64,000 bases of DNA from Alistipes timonensis JC136 (GCF_900107675.1 NZ_FNRI01000003.1:248001-312000); one strand, 5' to 3'; positions 44,320 through 53,837 are shown, counted from the stretch's first letter. Notes: generated by a model not told the origin, from the sequence alone. Made by a program: numbers and translations.

Positions 44320-45624
44320 ATGAAACTCAGCGAATTCCTGACATACTTTACCGACACGATCTTCCGGCGCGACGTGAACGAATGGCGCAACCCCGTCGTG
44401 CGGTGGCTCGTACAGCAGTACCGCCTGCTGTTCTACACGGCGCGGGGACTGCTCGAACACGGGACCATCGTCCGCTCGGCGGCGCTTACGTTCTACACGC
44501 TGATGTCGCTGGTGCCGATCGCCGCCGTGGTGTTCGCCATCGTCAAAGGATTCGGACTCGCCGACGGCCTCACGGAAAACCTCTATGCCCTCTTCCCCCA
44601 GAATCCCGAGATCATCGACTACCTCGTCGATTTCGCCGAGAACGCCCTGGCCCGCACGCAGGGCGGCGTGGTGGCCGCCGTGGCGCTGGTGATGCTCTTC
44701 TGGGCCGTGATCCGGGTCTTCGGGTCGATCGAGAGCGCCTTCAACAACATCTGGGAGGTTAAAGTCGAGCGCAGCATCACCCGTCAGTGGACCGACTACA
44801 TCGCCGTGGTGATGATCGTGCCGATCCTTTGGATCGTGGCCAACGCCGTGGGCAACTACGCCCAGGAACTCGTGGGATTCGACGACAGCTGGTACTTCGA
44901 ACTGCTGTCGCGGCTGGCCTCGATGGTCGTGATCTGGGTGATGTTCACCTTCCTCTACATCATCATCCCCAACGCCAAAGTCCGCTTCGGAAGCGCCCTG
45001 ATGGCCGGCATCGTCGCCGGAACCATCTTCCTGCTGTTCCAGTGGGGCTATGTCTACGTCCAGCGGTGGATGACCTCCTACAACGCCATCTACGGCAGCT
45101 TCGCGGCCCTGCCGCTCTTTTTGATCTGGATGCAGACCTCGTGGGAGATACTCCTCTTCGGCGGCGAGCTGTCGTTCGCCTACCAGAACATAGCGCGCTT
45201 CGGCGAGGAGCGCGAATCGCTCCTGATCAGCTATGACCAGCGCCGCAAGGTGCTGCTGGCCGTGATGCTCATTGTGGTCCGGAATTTCCGCGACCGGGGA
45301 GGCGCCATGCCCGCGGACGATATTCGCACGCAGCTCGACCTGCCCACGCGCATCGTCAACGACGTGCTGTTCCAGTTAGTGCAGGCCGGACAGCTGATCG
45401 CCGTGCGCAGCGGCGACGGCGAACGCGAAACGGCCTTCACCCCGGCCCACGACATCGCGTCGATGACCGTCTACGGGGTGCTGGAAGCGGTCGAACGGTC
45501 GGGACAGACCACCTTCGACCTCGGACAGACCCCCGAACTCGCCCGCGTGGACCGCGAATTGGAGATGCTGAAAGACTCGGCCCGCCAGTCGCAGGAGAAC
45601 GTGCGGCTGGTAGACCTGCTGTGA
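44320..45624 (+). CDS. YihY/BrkB-family inner-membrane protein
   Basis: A 434-residue protein with six predicted helices in residues about 50-300: RSAALTFYTLMSLVPIAAVVFAIVKGFG, GGVVAAVALVMLFWAVIRVFGSIESAFNNIWEV, and FGSALMAGIVAGTIFLLFQWGYVYVQ ... LPLFLIWMQTSWEILLFGGELSFAYQN are the family blocks. The C-terminal 130 residues look like a winged-helix domain (LPTRIVNDVLFQLVQAGQLIAV), as in Bacteroidetes members. Physiological role is not settled. Start supported by the promoter just upstream. Confidence 0.85.
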   Translation: MKLSEFLTYFTDTIFRRDVNEWRNPVVRWLVQQYRLLFYTARGLLEHGTIVRSAALTFYTLMSLVPIAAVVFAIVKGFGLADGLTENLYALFPQNPEIIDYLVDFAENALARTQGGVVAAVALVMLFWAVIRVFGSIESAFNNIWEVKVERSITRQWTDYIAVVMIVPILWIVANAVGNYAQELVGFDDSWYFELLSRLASMVVIWVMFTFLYIIIPNAKVRFGSALMAGIVAGTIFLLFQWGYVYVQRWMTSYNAIYGSFAALPLFLIWMQTSWEILLFGGELSFAYQNIARFGEERESLLISYDQRRKVLLAVMLIVVRNFRDRGGAMPADDIRTQLDLPTRIVNDVLFQLVQAGQLIAVRSGDGERETAFTPAHDIASMTVYGVLEAVERSGQTTFDLGQTPELARVDRELEMLKDSARQSQENVRLVDLL

Positions 45625-45644
45625 AACCCAAACCGGAAAAGCCC

Positions 45645-46424
45645 ATGAAACGCGTCGTCATCATCGGCAGCGGGAACCTGGCGGAAGCGCTGGCCCGCGC
45701 GGTCGCGAAAAGCGACCTCGAACTCGTGCAGATCTTCGCCCGGAACGCCGAGCGGGCGCGCATCGTCGCGGAACTCACCGCAACCGACTGGGCGACGCAT
45801 CCGGAAATGCTCGCCCGGGATGCCGACATCTACCTTATCGCCGTGAGCGACCGGGCCGTGGAGCACGTCGCCGCGACGCTCCCCATACCCCAAGGTGCAG
45901 CCGTCGCCCACACGGCCGGCAGCGTACCCCTCGCGGCCATTCCCGCGAAATTCGCCCGCCGGGCGGTCTTCTACCCGATGCAGACCTTCACCAAGGGACG
46001 CGAAGTCGATTTCCCGGTCATCCCGATCTTCCTCGAAACCCCCTCGGCCGAGCTGCGCCCCGAGCTGGAAGCATTTGCCCGGAAGCTCTCCGGCGCGGTG
46101 ATCTGGGCCACCTCCGAGCAGCGGGCAAAGGTGCATCTCGCGGCGGTTTTCGCCTGCAACTTCGCCAACCACATGTACGCCGTGGGCGAACGCATCGTGC
46201 ACGACGCCGGACTGGATTTCGACGTGCTGAAACCGCTGATCGCCGAGACCGCCGCCAAGGCCTGCGACGCCCGCTCGCCGCTCGACGTGCAGACGGGACC
46301 CGCCGTGCGCAACGACTTCGCCACGAAAGCGCGCCACAGCGACCTGCTGTCGTTCGACCTCCGATTGAAAAACATCTATTCAACTATAAGTCAAAGTATA
46401 TGGGAAACTTCAAAGAAGATATAG
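45645..46424 (+). CDS. Rossmann-fold DUF2520 protein
   Basis: About 259 residues. The N-terminal Rossmann domain (MKRVVIIGSGNLAEALARAV with GxGxxA) resembles NADP-dependent ketopantoate or pyrroline-5-carboxylate reductases; the C-terminal helical DUF2520 domain follows (VHLAAVFACNFANHMYAVGERI ... KPLIAETAAKA). The reaction is unknown. An in-frame GTG at 45621 overlaps the BrkB stop (GTGA); the ATG at 45645 puts the first strand at the normal distance. Overlaps kdsC by 25 bp. Confidence 0.85.
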   Translation: MKRVVIIGSGNLAEALARAVAKSDLELVQIFARNAERARIVAELTATDWATHPEMLARDADIYLIAVSDRAVEHVAATLPIPQGAAVAHTAGSVPLAAIPAKFARRAVFYPMQTFTKGREVDFPVIPIFLETPSAELRPELEAFARKLSGAVIWATSEQRAKVHLAAVFACNFANHMYAVGERIVHDAGLDFDVLKPLIAETAAKACDARSPLDVQTGPAVRNDFATKARHSDLLSFDLRLKNIYSTISQSIWETSKKI

Positions 46425-46945
46425 CGCGCTGCGAAGCGTTCGTGTTCGACGTCGACGGCGTCATGACCGACGGGGGCATCATCCCCACGGCCGACGGCGA
46501 TTTCATCCGCCGTTACAACGCCAAGGACGGCTACGCGCTGGCCTATGCGATCAAAATGGGCTATAAGGTCTGCATCATCACGGGAGGCCGCGGACGGACG
46601 CTCGAGAACCGCCTCCGGATGCTCGGCATCCGGCATTTCTACATCGACTGCATGGACAAGATCTCGGCGCTCCGCGAATACCTGGCCAACGAAGGGCTGG
46701 ACCCGCAGAGCGTGATCTACATGGGCGACGACATCCCTGACCTGGAGTGCATGCGCGAGGTCGGAATTCCGGTCTGCCCGTCGGACGCCGCGGCGGAGGT
46801 GATCGAGGCGTCGCGCTACGTCTCGGAGTTCCGGGGCGGCGAAGGCGCCGTGCGCGACATTGTCGAGCAGGTGCTCCGCGCCCACGGCGACTGGGCCCGC
46901 GATTCGCAGGGCGTCACCCCCTCGTCGCTCGCCGCATCGCGGTAA
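46400..46945 (+). CDS. kdsC: HAD-family 3-deoxy-D-manno-octulosonate 8-phosphate phosphatase
   Basis: A 181-residue HAD phosphatase of the C0 type without cap. FVFDVDGVMTDGGI holds the nucleophile Asp and the general acid Asp; VCIITGGRG and QSVIYMGDDIPDLECM are motifs II and IV. The length and RRYNAKDGYAL tetramer loop fit KdsC, which releases KDO from KDO-8-P for lipid A core synthesis. Other KDO genes are not adjacent. Followed by a terminator at 46966-47002. Confidence 0.9.
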   Translation: MGNFKEDIARCEAFVFDVDGVMTDGGIIPTADGDFIRRYNAKDGYALAYAIKMGYKVCIITGGRGRTLENRLRMLGIRHFYIDCMDKISALREYLANEGLDPQSVIYMGDDIPDLECMREVGIPVCPSDAAAEVIEASRYVSEFRGGEGAVRDIVEQVLRAHGDWARDSQGVTPSSLAASR

Positions 46946-46965
46946 AATACAATCTTCCGAGCCTT

Positions 46966-47002
46966 AAAACGCCGTAATCCCCGAAACAGATTGCGGCGTT
47001 TT
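46966..47002 (+). terminator. Terminator after kdsC
   Basis: Stem AAAACGCCG (46966-46974) / CGGCGTTTT (46994-47002), ending in five T. The -33 TTG of the next promoter (46991-46993) lies in its loop, so the terminator and the lacZ promoter interleave. Confidence 0.75.
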
Positions 47003-47022
47003 TCGAAAAATGCTTATCTTTG
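46991..47022 (+). promoter_or_regulatory. Promoter of the GH2 beta-galactosidase gene
   Basis: TTG (46991-46993), 21 bp, TATCTTTG (47015-47022); 20 bp before the ATG at 47043. Confidence 0.6.
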
Positions 47023-47042
47023 ATACAAAACCAACCCGAACG

Positions 47043-50000
47043 ATGAAAAAACTGTTCCTGACACTGTTGTGCACATGTGCGGCTGCCGGGCTCCGGGCCC
47101 AGGGCAACGAATGGCACGACGCCGCGGTCAACGAGATCAACCGGCAGCAGATGCACGCCACCTTCTTCGCCTACGAATCCGCAGACGCCGCCCGGAGGGG
47201 CGACCCGCACGCCTCCGAACGCTTCCTCGACCTCGACGGGACGTGGAAATTCTCGTGGGTGCGCAACGCCGAGGAGCGTCCCACGGACTTCTTCCGTCCC
47301 GGCTTCAACGACGGCGCATGGGGCGAGATGCCCGTTCCGGGGCTCTGGGAGCTGAACGGCTACGGCGATCCGCAATACCTCAATATCGGCTACCCGTGGC
47401 GCGAGCAATTTGAAAACAATCCGCCCGAGGTGCCCACGGCCGAAAACCACGTCGGTTCCTACCGCCGTGAGATCGAAATTCCCGCCGCGTGGTCGGACAA
47501 ACAGGTCATCGCCCATTTCGGGTCCGTCACCTCGAACATCTACCTGTGGGTCAACGGACGGTTCGTCGGTTACAGCGAGGATTCGAAACTCGAGGCCGAA
47601 TTCGACATCACGAAATACGTCCGTCCCGGCAAGAACCTCATCGCATTCCAGGTCTTCCGCTGGTGCGACGGCACCTATCTCGAAGATCAGGATTTCTTCC
47701 GCCTCTCGGGCGTGGGCCGCGACTGCTACCTCTATGCCCGCGACAAGCGCCATATCGCCGACGTGCGGCTCGACGCGGCCCTCTCGGAGAACTACACCCG
47801 CGGAACGCTCGCCGTGGAGCTGGCTCTCCCCGCAGCGGCCCGGGGCTGCACGGCGGAGGTGACGCTCACGGCCCCCGACGGCAGGGCCGTGGCCTCCCAA
47901 ACGGCGAAACTCTTCGGTACGATAGCCCGTCTCGTGCTCGACGCCGGGAAGGTGCAGCCGTGGTCGGCGGAGATTCCCGCGCTTTACGGCGTCACGGTGA
48001 CCCTGAAAGACCCGGCCGGAAAAACGATCGAAATCATCCCCCTGCAAGCCGGATTCCGTGAGGTGAAGATCGAGGGCGGCCAGTTGCTCGTGAACGGGCA
48101 GCCGGTGCTCATCAAAGGCGCGAACCGTCACGAAATGGACCCCGACGGCGGGTATGTCGTCTCGGAAGAGCGGATGATCGAGGACATCCGCATCCTCAAG
48201 GAGAACAATTTCAACGCCGTGCGCACGTGCCACTACCCGGACGACGCCCGCTGGTACGCGCTCTGCGACCGCTACGGGCTCTACCTCGTAGCCGAAGCCA
48301 ACATCGAGTCGCACGGCATGGGCTATGACGAAAAGACGCTGGCCAAGAACCCGGCTTTCGCCCAGGCGCATCTGGAACGCAACATCCGCAACGTGCGGCG
48401 CAACATCAACCACCCGTCGGTCATCGCCTGGTCGCTGGGCAACGAGGCGGGCGACGGACCCAATTTCGACGCCTGCTACGACTGGGTGAAGGCATACGAC
48501 CCTTCGCGGCCGGTCCATTACGAACGTGCGGTCTACAACAACGGCGGCCGCAACACCGACATCGTCTGCCCGATGTACTGGGACTACGACCAGTGCGAAA
48601 AATACCTCCGGAACAATCCCCGGAAGCCGCTGATCCAGTGCGAATACGCTCACGCAATGGGCAATTCGCTGGGCGGATTCGGCCAATACTGGAAGCTGAT
48701 CCGCAAATATCCGCACTATCAGGGCGGATTCATCTGGGATTTCGTGGACCAGGGGCTTCGCAAAACGGGCCGCAACGGCGCGATGATCTACGGCTACGGC
48801 GGCGACTGGAACCCCTATGACGCTTCGGACTGGAATTTCTGCGACAACGGCCTGATCTCGCCCGACCGCGTCCCGAATCCCCACATGCACGAGGCCCGCT
48901 ACTGGCAGCAGCCCGTCTGGACAACGCTCGGCGAAGACCGGCGCACGCTGACGGTTTTCAATGAAAATTTCTTCCGCCCGCTCGACAACTGCTACCTGCG
49001 CTGGACGGTGCTCCGCGACGGGGACCCCGTGCGCAGCGGCATCGTCGCCGACCTGCGCGTCGCCCCGCAGCAGAGCGCTGCGGTCACGCTGCCTTACGAC
49101 CCCGCGCAGCTCCCCGCCGGAGGCGAACTGCTGCTCAACGTCGAATACCGGCTCAAAGACGCCGAACCCCTGTTGGAACCCGACCACCGGCTGGCCTACC
49201 AGCAGTTCACGCTGCGTGCGGCCGCACCCGAACCGCTCGCCGTCGCCGAACGGATGGCCGACCGCCACAATTCAATCGGCACGCTCGCCATCCGCGACAA
49301 CGACCGCAACTACCTGATCGTCGAAAGCCCCGCCGCACGCATCGACTTCCGCCGCGCCGACGGGCTCGTGACCCGTTACGAAGCGAACGGCATGCGCCTG
49401 CTCGACGAAGGGGCCGTCGTGGAACCGAACTTCTGGCGCGCACCGACGGACAACGACTTCGGGGCGAAACTCAACGAGAAGAACCGTGCATGGGCCGATC
49501 CGGGGCTGAAGCTGCTGTCGCTCGACCACACGCTGTCGGACGGCGTGGCCGTCGTCACGGCCCGTTACGACCTCCAGCGTGTGACCGGACGTCTGGAGAT
49601 CGAATACCGCATCGACAACGCCGGAGAGATGCTCGTCCGCCAAACGCTGCACGCCGCCGCGGACAAGGGCGAACCCGACCTGCTGCGCTTCGGGATGCGG
49701 ATGCGCCTGCCCGCCCGGTACGACCGCATCGACTACTACGGCCGCGGCCCGTGGGAGAACTACGCCGACCGCAAGGACGGAGCACTCATAGGCCGTTACC
49801 GGCAGACCGTGGACGAGCAGTTCTACCCCTATATCCGTCCGCAGGAGACCGGCACCAAGAGCGATGTGCGCCGCTGGCGGCAGTGCGACCTGGCAGGCCG
49901 CGGCGTGGAGATCACGGCCCCGGAACCCTTCTCGGCCTCGGCCCTGCACTATGCGCAGGAGGCGCTGGACGAAGGGCTGGCCAAAAAGCAGGGACACTCG

Positions 50001-50156
50001 CAGGAGATCGCACCCGATGACGCCGTATGGCTCTGCATTGACAAGGCACAGTACGGATTGGGGTGCATCGACTCGTGGGGCGCCCTGCCGATCCGGGAAT
50101 ACCGGATGCCCTACGGCAATTACGAATTCCTCTTCCGGATCACGCCGGTCCGGTAA
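47043..50156 (+). CDS. Secreted beta-galactosidase, glycoside hydrolase family 2
   Basis: A 1037-residue LacZ-type enzyme with a Sec signal peptide (1 to about 19, GLRAQG), thus periplasmic. Domains: sugar-binding jelly roll (about 45-215, WKFSWVRNAEERP ... WCDGTYLEDQDFFRLSG), Ig-like, catalytic barrel (about 335-620) with acid/base Glu near 468 in SLGNEAGDGPNF and nucleophile Glu near 534 in QCEYAHAMGNSLGGF, and a C-terminal Bgal_small domain (YYGRGPWENYADRKDGALIGRY). Monocistronic between two terminators. Confidence 0.95.
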   Translation: MKKLFLTLLCTCAAAGLRAQGNEWHDAAVNEINRQQMHATFFAYESADAARRGDPHASERFLDLDGTWKFSWVRNAEERPTDFFRPGFNDGAWGEMPVPGLWELNGYGDPQYLNIGYPWREQFENNPPEVPTAENHVGSYRREIEIPAAWSDKQVIAHFGSVTSNIYLWVNGRFVGYSEDSKLEAEFDITKYVRPGKNLIAFQVFRWCDGTYLEDQDFFRLSGVGRDCYLYARDKRHIADVRLDAALSENYTRGTLAVELALPAAARGCTAEVTLTAPDGRAVASQTAKLFGTIARLVLDAGKVQPWSAEIPALYGVTVTLKDPAGKTIEIIPLQAGFREVKIEGGQLLVNGQPVLIKGANRHEMDPDGGYVVSEERMIEDIRILKENNFNAVRTCHYPDDARWYALCDRYGLYLVAEANIESHGMGYDEKTLAKNPAFAQAHLERNIRNVRRNINHPSVIAWSLGNEAGDGPNFDACYDWVKAYDPSRPVHYERAVYNNGGRNTDIVCPMYWDYDQCEKYLRNNPRKPLIQCEYAHAMGNSLGGFGQYWKLIRKYPHYQGGFIWDFVDQGLRKTGRNGAMIYGYGGDWNPYDASDWNFCDNGLISPDRVPNPHMHEARYWQQPVWTTLGEDRRTLTVFNENFFRPLDNCYLRWTVLRDGDPVRSGIVADLRVAPQQSAAVTLPYDPAQLPAGGELLLNVEYRLKDAEPLLEPDHRLAYQQFTLRAAAPEPLAVAERMADRHNSIGTLAIRDNDRNYLIVESPAARIDFRRADGLVTRYEANGMRLLDEGAVVEPNFWRAPTDNDFGAKLNEKNRAWADPGLKLLSLDHTLSDGVAVVTARYDLQRVTGRLEIEYRIDNAGEMLVRQTLHAAADKGEPDLLRFGMRMRLPARYDRIDYYGRGPWENYADRKDGALIGRYRQTVDEQFYPYIRPQETGTKSDVRRWRQCDLAGRGVEITAPEPFSASALHYAQEALDEGLAKKQGHSQEIAPDDAVWLCIDKAQYGLGCIDSWGALPIREYRMPYGNYEFLFRITPVR

Positions 50157-50159
50157 AAA

Positions 50160-50193
50160 CAGCAAGCGGCCGACATATCTGTCGGCCGCTGCT
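50160..50193. terminator. Bidirectional terminator between the beta-galactosidase and lrp genes
   Basis: Stem GCGGCCGACA (50166-50175) / TGTCGGCCGC (50180-50189) with a 4-base loop, extended by AGC/GCT outside. It separates two converging genes. Confidence 0.75.
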
Positions 50194-50216
50194 GTATCCG
50201 GGGAGAAGCGAAAAAT

Positions 50217-50690
50217 TTACTCCTCGATGAAATCGATATTGACCTCGCGCTGGAAAACCTCCTGCAGCGAGATGTTCGTCTCGGTGGTGGCGATGCCCTG
50301 AATGCGCAGGATGCCGTCGAAGATCGTGCGCATGAGGTGTTCGTTGTCCACGCAGTAGAGCTTCACCAGAATGTTGCCGTTGCCCGTGATGAAGTGGCAC
50401 TCCACGATCTCGGGGACTTTGCGCAGCTCCTCGACGGTCTTCTTCAGCAGTTGCGGGTCTTTAAGCGTGATGCTGATGTGGGCGCAGACGTCGAAGCCCA
50501 TCATCTTGGGATCGACGATCAGACGGCTGCCGAGAATCACCCCGGCCTCGTCCAGCTTGCGGATGCGCTGGTGGATGGCGGCGCCCGAAATGCCGCATTC
50601 GCGGGCGATCTCCAGGAAAGGCATGCGGGCGTTTTTGATGAGGTATTTGAGGATCTTGCGGTCGATCGCGTCCAGTGAAGTTTTTACCAT
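50217..50690 (-). CDS. Lrp/AsnC-family transcriptional regulator
   Basis: A 157-residue regulator with an N-terminal winged helix (LDAIDRKILKYLIKNARMPFLEIARECGISGAAIHQRIRKLDEAGVI) and a RAM ligand-binding domain (VCAHISITLKDPQLLKKTVEELRKVPEIVECHFITGNGNILVKLYC). It lies 8 bp after kbl on the same strand, so it probably senses an amino acid and controls kbl or other amino-acid genes; direct evidence is limited to a small inverted repeat upstream of kbl. Confidence 0.93.
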   Translation of the reverse strand: MVKTSLDAIDRKILKYLIKNARMPFLEIARECGISGAAIHQRIRKLDEAGVILGSRLIVDPKMMGFDVCAHISITLKDPQLLKKTVEELRKVPEIVECHFITGNGNILVKLYCVDNEHLMRTIFDGILRIQGIATTETNISLQEVFQREVNIDFIEE

Positions 50691-50698
50691 AATCGTAC

Positions 50699-51886
50699 TT
50701 ATTTAATGACGTTTAACGCTTTGCCCACCTTGACGAAGGCGGCGATGCAGCGGTCCAACTGCTCGGTGGTGTGGCCCGCCGAGACCTGCACGCGGATACG
50801 GGCCTGTCCCTTCGGCACCACGGGGTAATAGAAACCCGTGACGAAGACCCCTTCGTCCTGCAGCTTCGCGGCAAATTCCTGCGAAAGGGGGGCGTCGTAG
50901 AGCATCACGGCGCAGATGGCCGACTGGGTGGGTTTGATGTCGAAGCCCGCGGCCATCATGCCGTTGCGGAAATGTTCGACATTGGCGACCAGCCGGTCGT
51001 GCAGTTCGTCGCTCTCGCCGAGCATTTTGAACAGCTCGATCCCGGCGCCGACCACGGCAGGGGGCAGCGAGTTGGAGAAAAGGTAGGGACGCGAACGCTG
51101 GCGCAACAGGTCGATGATCTCCTTGCGGCCCGTCGTGAAGCCGCCCACGGCGCCGCCGAAGGCTTTGCCCAGCGTACCCGTCAGGATGTCCACCTGCCCG
51201 CGCAGGTCGTAGAGTTCGGTGATGCCGCGGCCCGTCTTGCCCAGTACGCCCGCGGAGTGGCACTCGTCGACCATCACCAGCGCGTCGTATTTCTCGGCCA
51301 GCGCGCAGATTTCGTCCAGCGGCGCGGCGTTGCCGTCCATCGAGAAGACCCCGTCGGTGCAGATGATGCGGAAGCGCTGGGCCTGCGCCTTCCGGAGGCA
51401 CTCCTCCAGTTCGCCCATGTCGGCATTGGCGTAGCGGTAGCGCACGGCCTTGCACAGACGCACGCCGTCGATGATCGAGGCGTGGTTGAGCGAATCGGAG
51501 ATGATGGCGTCCTGCTCCGTCAGGAGCGGTTCGAAAACTCCGCCGTTGGCGTCGAAGCAGGCGGCGTAAAGGATCGTGTCCTCGGTGCCGAAATAGTCGG
51601 CAATGGCCTTTTCGAGCTCCTTGTGAATGTCCTGGCAGCCGCAGATGAAGCGCACGGACGACATGCCGAAGCCGCGGTCGTCCATGGCACGTTTGGCGGC
51701 GTCGATCAGCCTCCGGTTGTCCGACAGGCCGAGGTAGTTGTTGGCACAGAAATTCAGAACCTTCCGACCTGCAACCTCGATCTCGGCCCGCTGGGGCGAA
51801 CAGATGACCCGTTCCCGTTTGTAAAGCCCTGCGGACTCGATTTCGGCGAGCTCATGCTGCAGGTGCTCTTTGATTTTTCCGTACAT
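50699..51886 (-). CDS. kbl: Glycine C-acetyltransferase (2-amino-3-ketobutyrate CoA ligase)
   Basis: A 395-residue PLP enzyme of the alpha-oxoamine synthase group. NFCANNYLGLSDN, FGMSSVRFICGCQDIHKELE, DSLNHASIIDG, VMVDECHSAGVLGKTGRG and the PLP lysine in LTGTLGKAFGGAVGGF are intact. It splits 2-amino-3-ketobutyrate (from threonine dehydrogenase) to glycine and acetyl-CoA. The partner threonine dehydrogenase is not next to it. Upstream, TATATTTG (minus, 51937-51944) is a likely -7 box, and TTCGAGTGTCGAA (51918-51930) an inverted repeat at the presumed start of transcription. Confidence 0.93.
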   Translation of the reverse strand: MYGKIKEHLQHELAEIESAGLYKRERVICSPQRAEIEVAGRKVLNFCANNYLGLSDNRRLIDAAKRAMDDRGFGMSSVRFICGCQDIHKELEKAIADYFGTEDTILYAACFDANGGVFEPLLTEQDAIISDSLNHASIIDGVRLCKAVRYRYANADMGELEECLRKAQAQRFRIICTDGVFSMDGNAAPLDEICALAEKYDALVMVDECHSAGVLGKTGRGITELYDLRGQVDILTGTLGKAFGGAVGGFTTGRKEIIDLLRQRSRPYLFSNSLPPAVVGAGIELFKMLGESDELHDRLVANVEHFRNGMMAAGFDIKPTQSAICAVMLYDAPLSQEFAAKLQDEGVFVTGFYYPVVPKGQARIRVQVSAGHTTEQLDRCIAAFVKVGKALNVIK

Positions 51887-52056
51887 ATTCCGTTATGTTT
51901 TGATAAAATTACGTGCGTTCGAGTGTCGAATTGTTACAAATATAGATAAAAATTTCAGAAACCGACACTTCCCCGGCGCTTTTTTCACACCCCGGGTTAC
52001 AATTTGTTAGCAGACCCGCCCCGAAAACCTCCGCATCCGATTTCCGGGCGCGTTTT

Positions 52057-52087
52057 TTTGCCGCCGCCGGAAAAATTAATATCTTTG
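52057..52087 (+). promoter_or_regulatory. Promoter of galE
   Basis: TTTG (52057-52060), 19 bp, TATCTTTG (52080-52087); 25 bp before the ATG. Confidence 0.7.
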
Positions 52088-52112
52088 CTATTCAAACAAC
52101 AACCAGCAACCT

Positions 52113-53141
52113 ATGAAAAAATCGTGTGTATTGGTCAGCGGCGGTGCCGGCTACATCGGCTCGCATACCACCGTGGAACTCATCAATGCCGGCTATGACG
52201 TCGTGATCGTCGACAACCTCTCGAACAGCGACCTGAACGCCGTCGAAGGCGTGCGCCGGATCACAGGCGTCGACATCCCCTTCGTCGAGGTGGACTGCTG
52301 CGACCGCGCGGCTTTCCGCAAGGTCTTCGAGCAGTACGAATTCGACTCGGTGATCCACTTCGCGGCGTCGAAAGCCGTGGGCGAATCGGTCGCCAAGCCG
52401 CTCGAATACTACGGCAACAACCTCACGTCGTTCATGAACGTCATCGGCCTGATGCGGGAATTCGGACGCCGGAACATCGTCTTTTCGTCGTCGTGCACCG
52501 TCTACGGCGAGCCCGAGAAGCAGCCCGTGACCGAACAGACGCCCCGCAAGCCGGCCACCTCGCCCTACGGCAACACCAAGCAGATGTGCGAGGACATCCT
52601 GCGCGACTCGATCGCCGCCTATCCCGGCATGAAGGGCATCGCCCTGCGCTATTTCAACCCCATCGGGGCTCACCCCTCGGCGCTGATCGGCGAACTGCCG
52701 CGCGGCGTGCCGCAGAACCTCGTGCCGTTCATCACGCAGACCGCCGCGGGACTGCGCGAATGCCTCTCGGTCTTCGGCGACGACTACCCGACGCCCGACG
52801 GCTCGTGCATCCGCGACTACATCGACGTCGTGGACCTGGCCAAAGCCCACGTGGCAGCCATCGGCCGCATGATCGACGGGAAGGAGAAACAGCCCTACGA
52901 AATCTTCAACATCGGCACCGGCAACGGCGTCTCGGTGCTGGAGCTGGTGCACAAATTCGAGGAGGTCAACGGCGTGAAGGTCTGCCACAAGATCGCGCCG
53001 CGCCGTGCTGGCGACATCATCGCCATCTGGGCCGACCCCACGCTGGCGAACACCGAACTGGGCTGGAAGGCCGGACGGACGCTCGACGAGACGCTCCGCG
53101 CCGCCTGGGCCTGGGAAAAACACCTGCGCGGCATCAAATAA
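52113..53141 (+). CDS. galE: UDP-glucose 4-epimerase
   Basis: A 342-residue short-chain dehydrogenase/epimerase. VSGGAGYIGSHTTVELINAGYDVVIVDNLSNS binds NAD; VIHFAASKAVGESVAKPLEYY, SSSCTVYGEPEKQPVTE and the catalytic Tyr-x-x-x-Lys in SPYGNTKQMCEDI are complete. RYFNPIGAHPSALIGE is the substrate region. It interconverts UDP-Glc and UDP-Gal (and perhaps UDP-GlcNAc/GalNAc) for galactose use and envelope glycans. Confidence 0.95.
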   Translation: MKKSCVLVSGGAGYIGSHTTVELINAGYDVVIVDNLSNSDLNAVEGVRRITGVDIPFVEVDCCDRAAFRKVFEQYEFDSVIHFAASKAVGESVAKPLEYYGNNLTSFMNVIGLMREFGRRNIVFSSSCTVYGEPEKQPVTEQTPRKPATSPYGNTKQMCEDILRDSIAAYPGMKGIALRYFNPIGAHPSALIGELPRGVPQNLVPFITQTAAGLRECLSVFGDDYPTPDGSCIRDYIDVVDLAKAHVAAIGRMIDGKEKQPYEIFNIGTGNGVSVLELVHKFEEVNGVKVCHKIAPRRAGDIIAIWADPTLANTELGWKAGRTLDETLRAAWAWEKHLRGIK

Positions 53142-53165
53142 TTTTTAATTTTCAATTATTTACAC

Positions 53166-53173
53166 TACCTTTG
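53166..53173 (+). promoter_or_regulatory. Probable -7 box for rplY-pth
   Basis: TACCTTTG, an exact TAnnTTTG, 91 bp before the rplY ATG; upstream sequence is AT-rich but lacks a TTTG at the standard distance. Confidence 0.5.
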
Positions 53174-53264
53174 CGCACCCAAAGCAGGCGGAATTGGGAT
53201 GCGGTCCGCAGAGTCCGCGTTGAGAACCGCCCAAGGTAACACATTAAAAAACAAACAAATTACC

Positions 53265-53837
53265 ATGAAAACTATTTCGGTAAAAGCTGTAAAGCGCGCC
53301 GATTTCGGCAAGAAAGCAGCCAAAGCGGTACGCCGCGAAGGCATGGTACCCTGCGTACTGTGCGGCAACGGTGACACGGAGACCTTCTCGGTCGATCCCC
53401 GTGAGATCAAACCCCTGATCTACACCCCCAATTCGTACATCGTAGAGTTCGACATCGAAGGCAAGAAAGAGCTGGCCGTGATGCGCGAAGTGCAGTTCCA
53501 CCCCATCCGCGAGGAGATTCTCCACCTGGATTTCTTCCGCATCGCCGACGGCAAGCCCGTGTCGATCGCCATTCCGGTGCGCCTGACGGGTAACGCCGAG
53601 GGTGTGAAGGTCGGCGGTAAGCTGGCCCTGTCGGCCCGCAAGCTGGTTGTCAGCGCCCTGGTCGAGAACCTGCCCGACGAAATCGTCGTAGACGTGACCT
53701 CGCTGGGTGTCGGCAAGACCATCTTCGTCGGCGACCTCAATATCGAGAACCTGAAGTTCGTGACCCCGGCATCGACCGCCGTCTGCGCCGTTCGCGTGAC
53801 CCGTGCATCGCGTGGCGCCGCTGCCGCCGAGAAATAA
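53265..53837 (+). CDS. rplY: 50S ribosomal protein L25 (Ctc form)
   Basis: A 190-residue L25/TL5/Ctc protein with the 5S-rRNA-binding N-domain (about 1-95: KRADFGKKAAKAVRREGMVPCVLCG ... VMREVQFHPIREEILHLDFF) and the C-terminal Ctc beta domain (about 96-185: IPVRLTGNAEGVKVGGKLALSARKLVVSAL). Length fits the two-domain form. The ATG at 53265 starts at MKTISVKAVKR. Upstream of pth by 8 bp, the usual L25-Pth pairing in Bacteroidetes. Confidence 0.95.
   Translation: MKTISVKAVKRADFGKKAAKAVRREGMVPCVLCGNGDTETFSVDPREIKPLIYTPNSYIVEFDIEGKKELAVMREVQFHPIREEILHLDFFRIADGKPVSIAIPVRLTGNAEGVKVGGKLALSARKLVVSALVENLPDEIVVDVTSLGVGKTIFVGDLNIENLKFVTPASTAVCAVRVTRASRGAAAAEK

Noticed and set aside
46914..49268. Long minus-strand open frame opposite the GH2 gene
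   Set aside because: Antisense shadow of a complete GH2 enzyme; it also spans the kdsC terminator.
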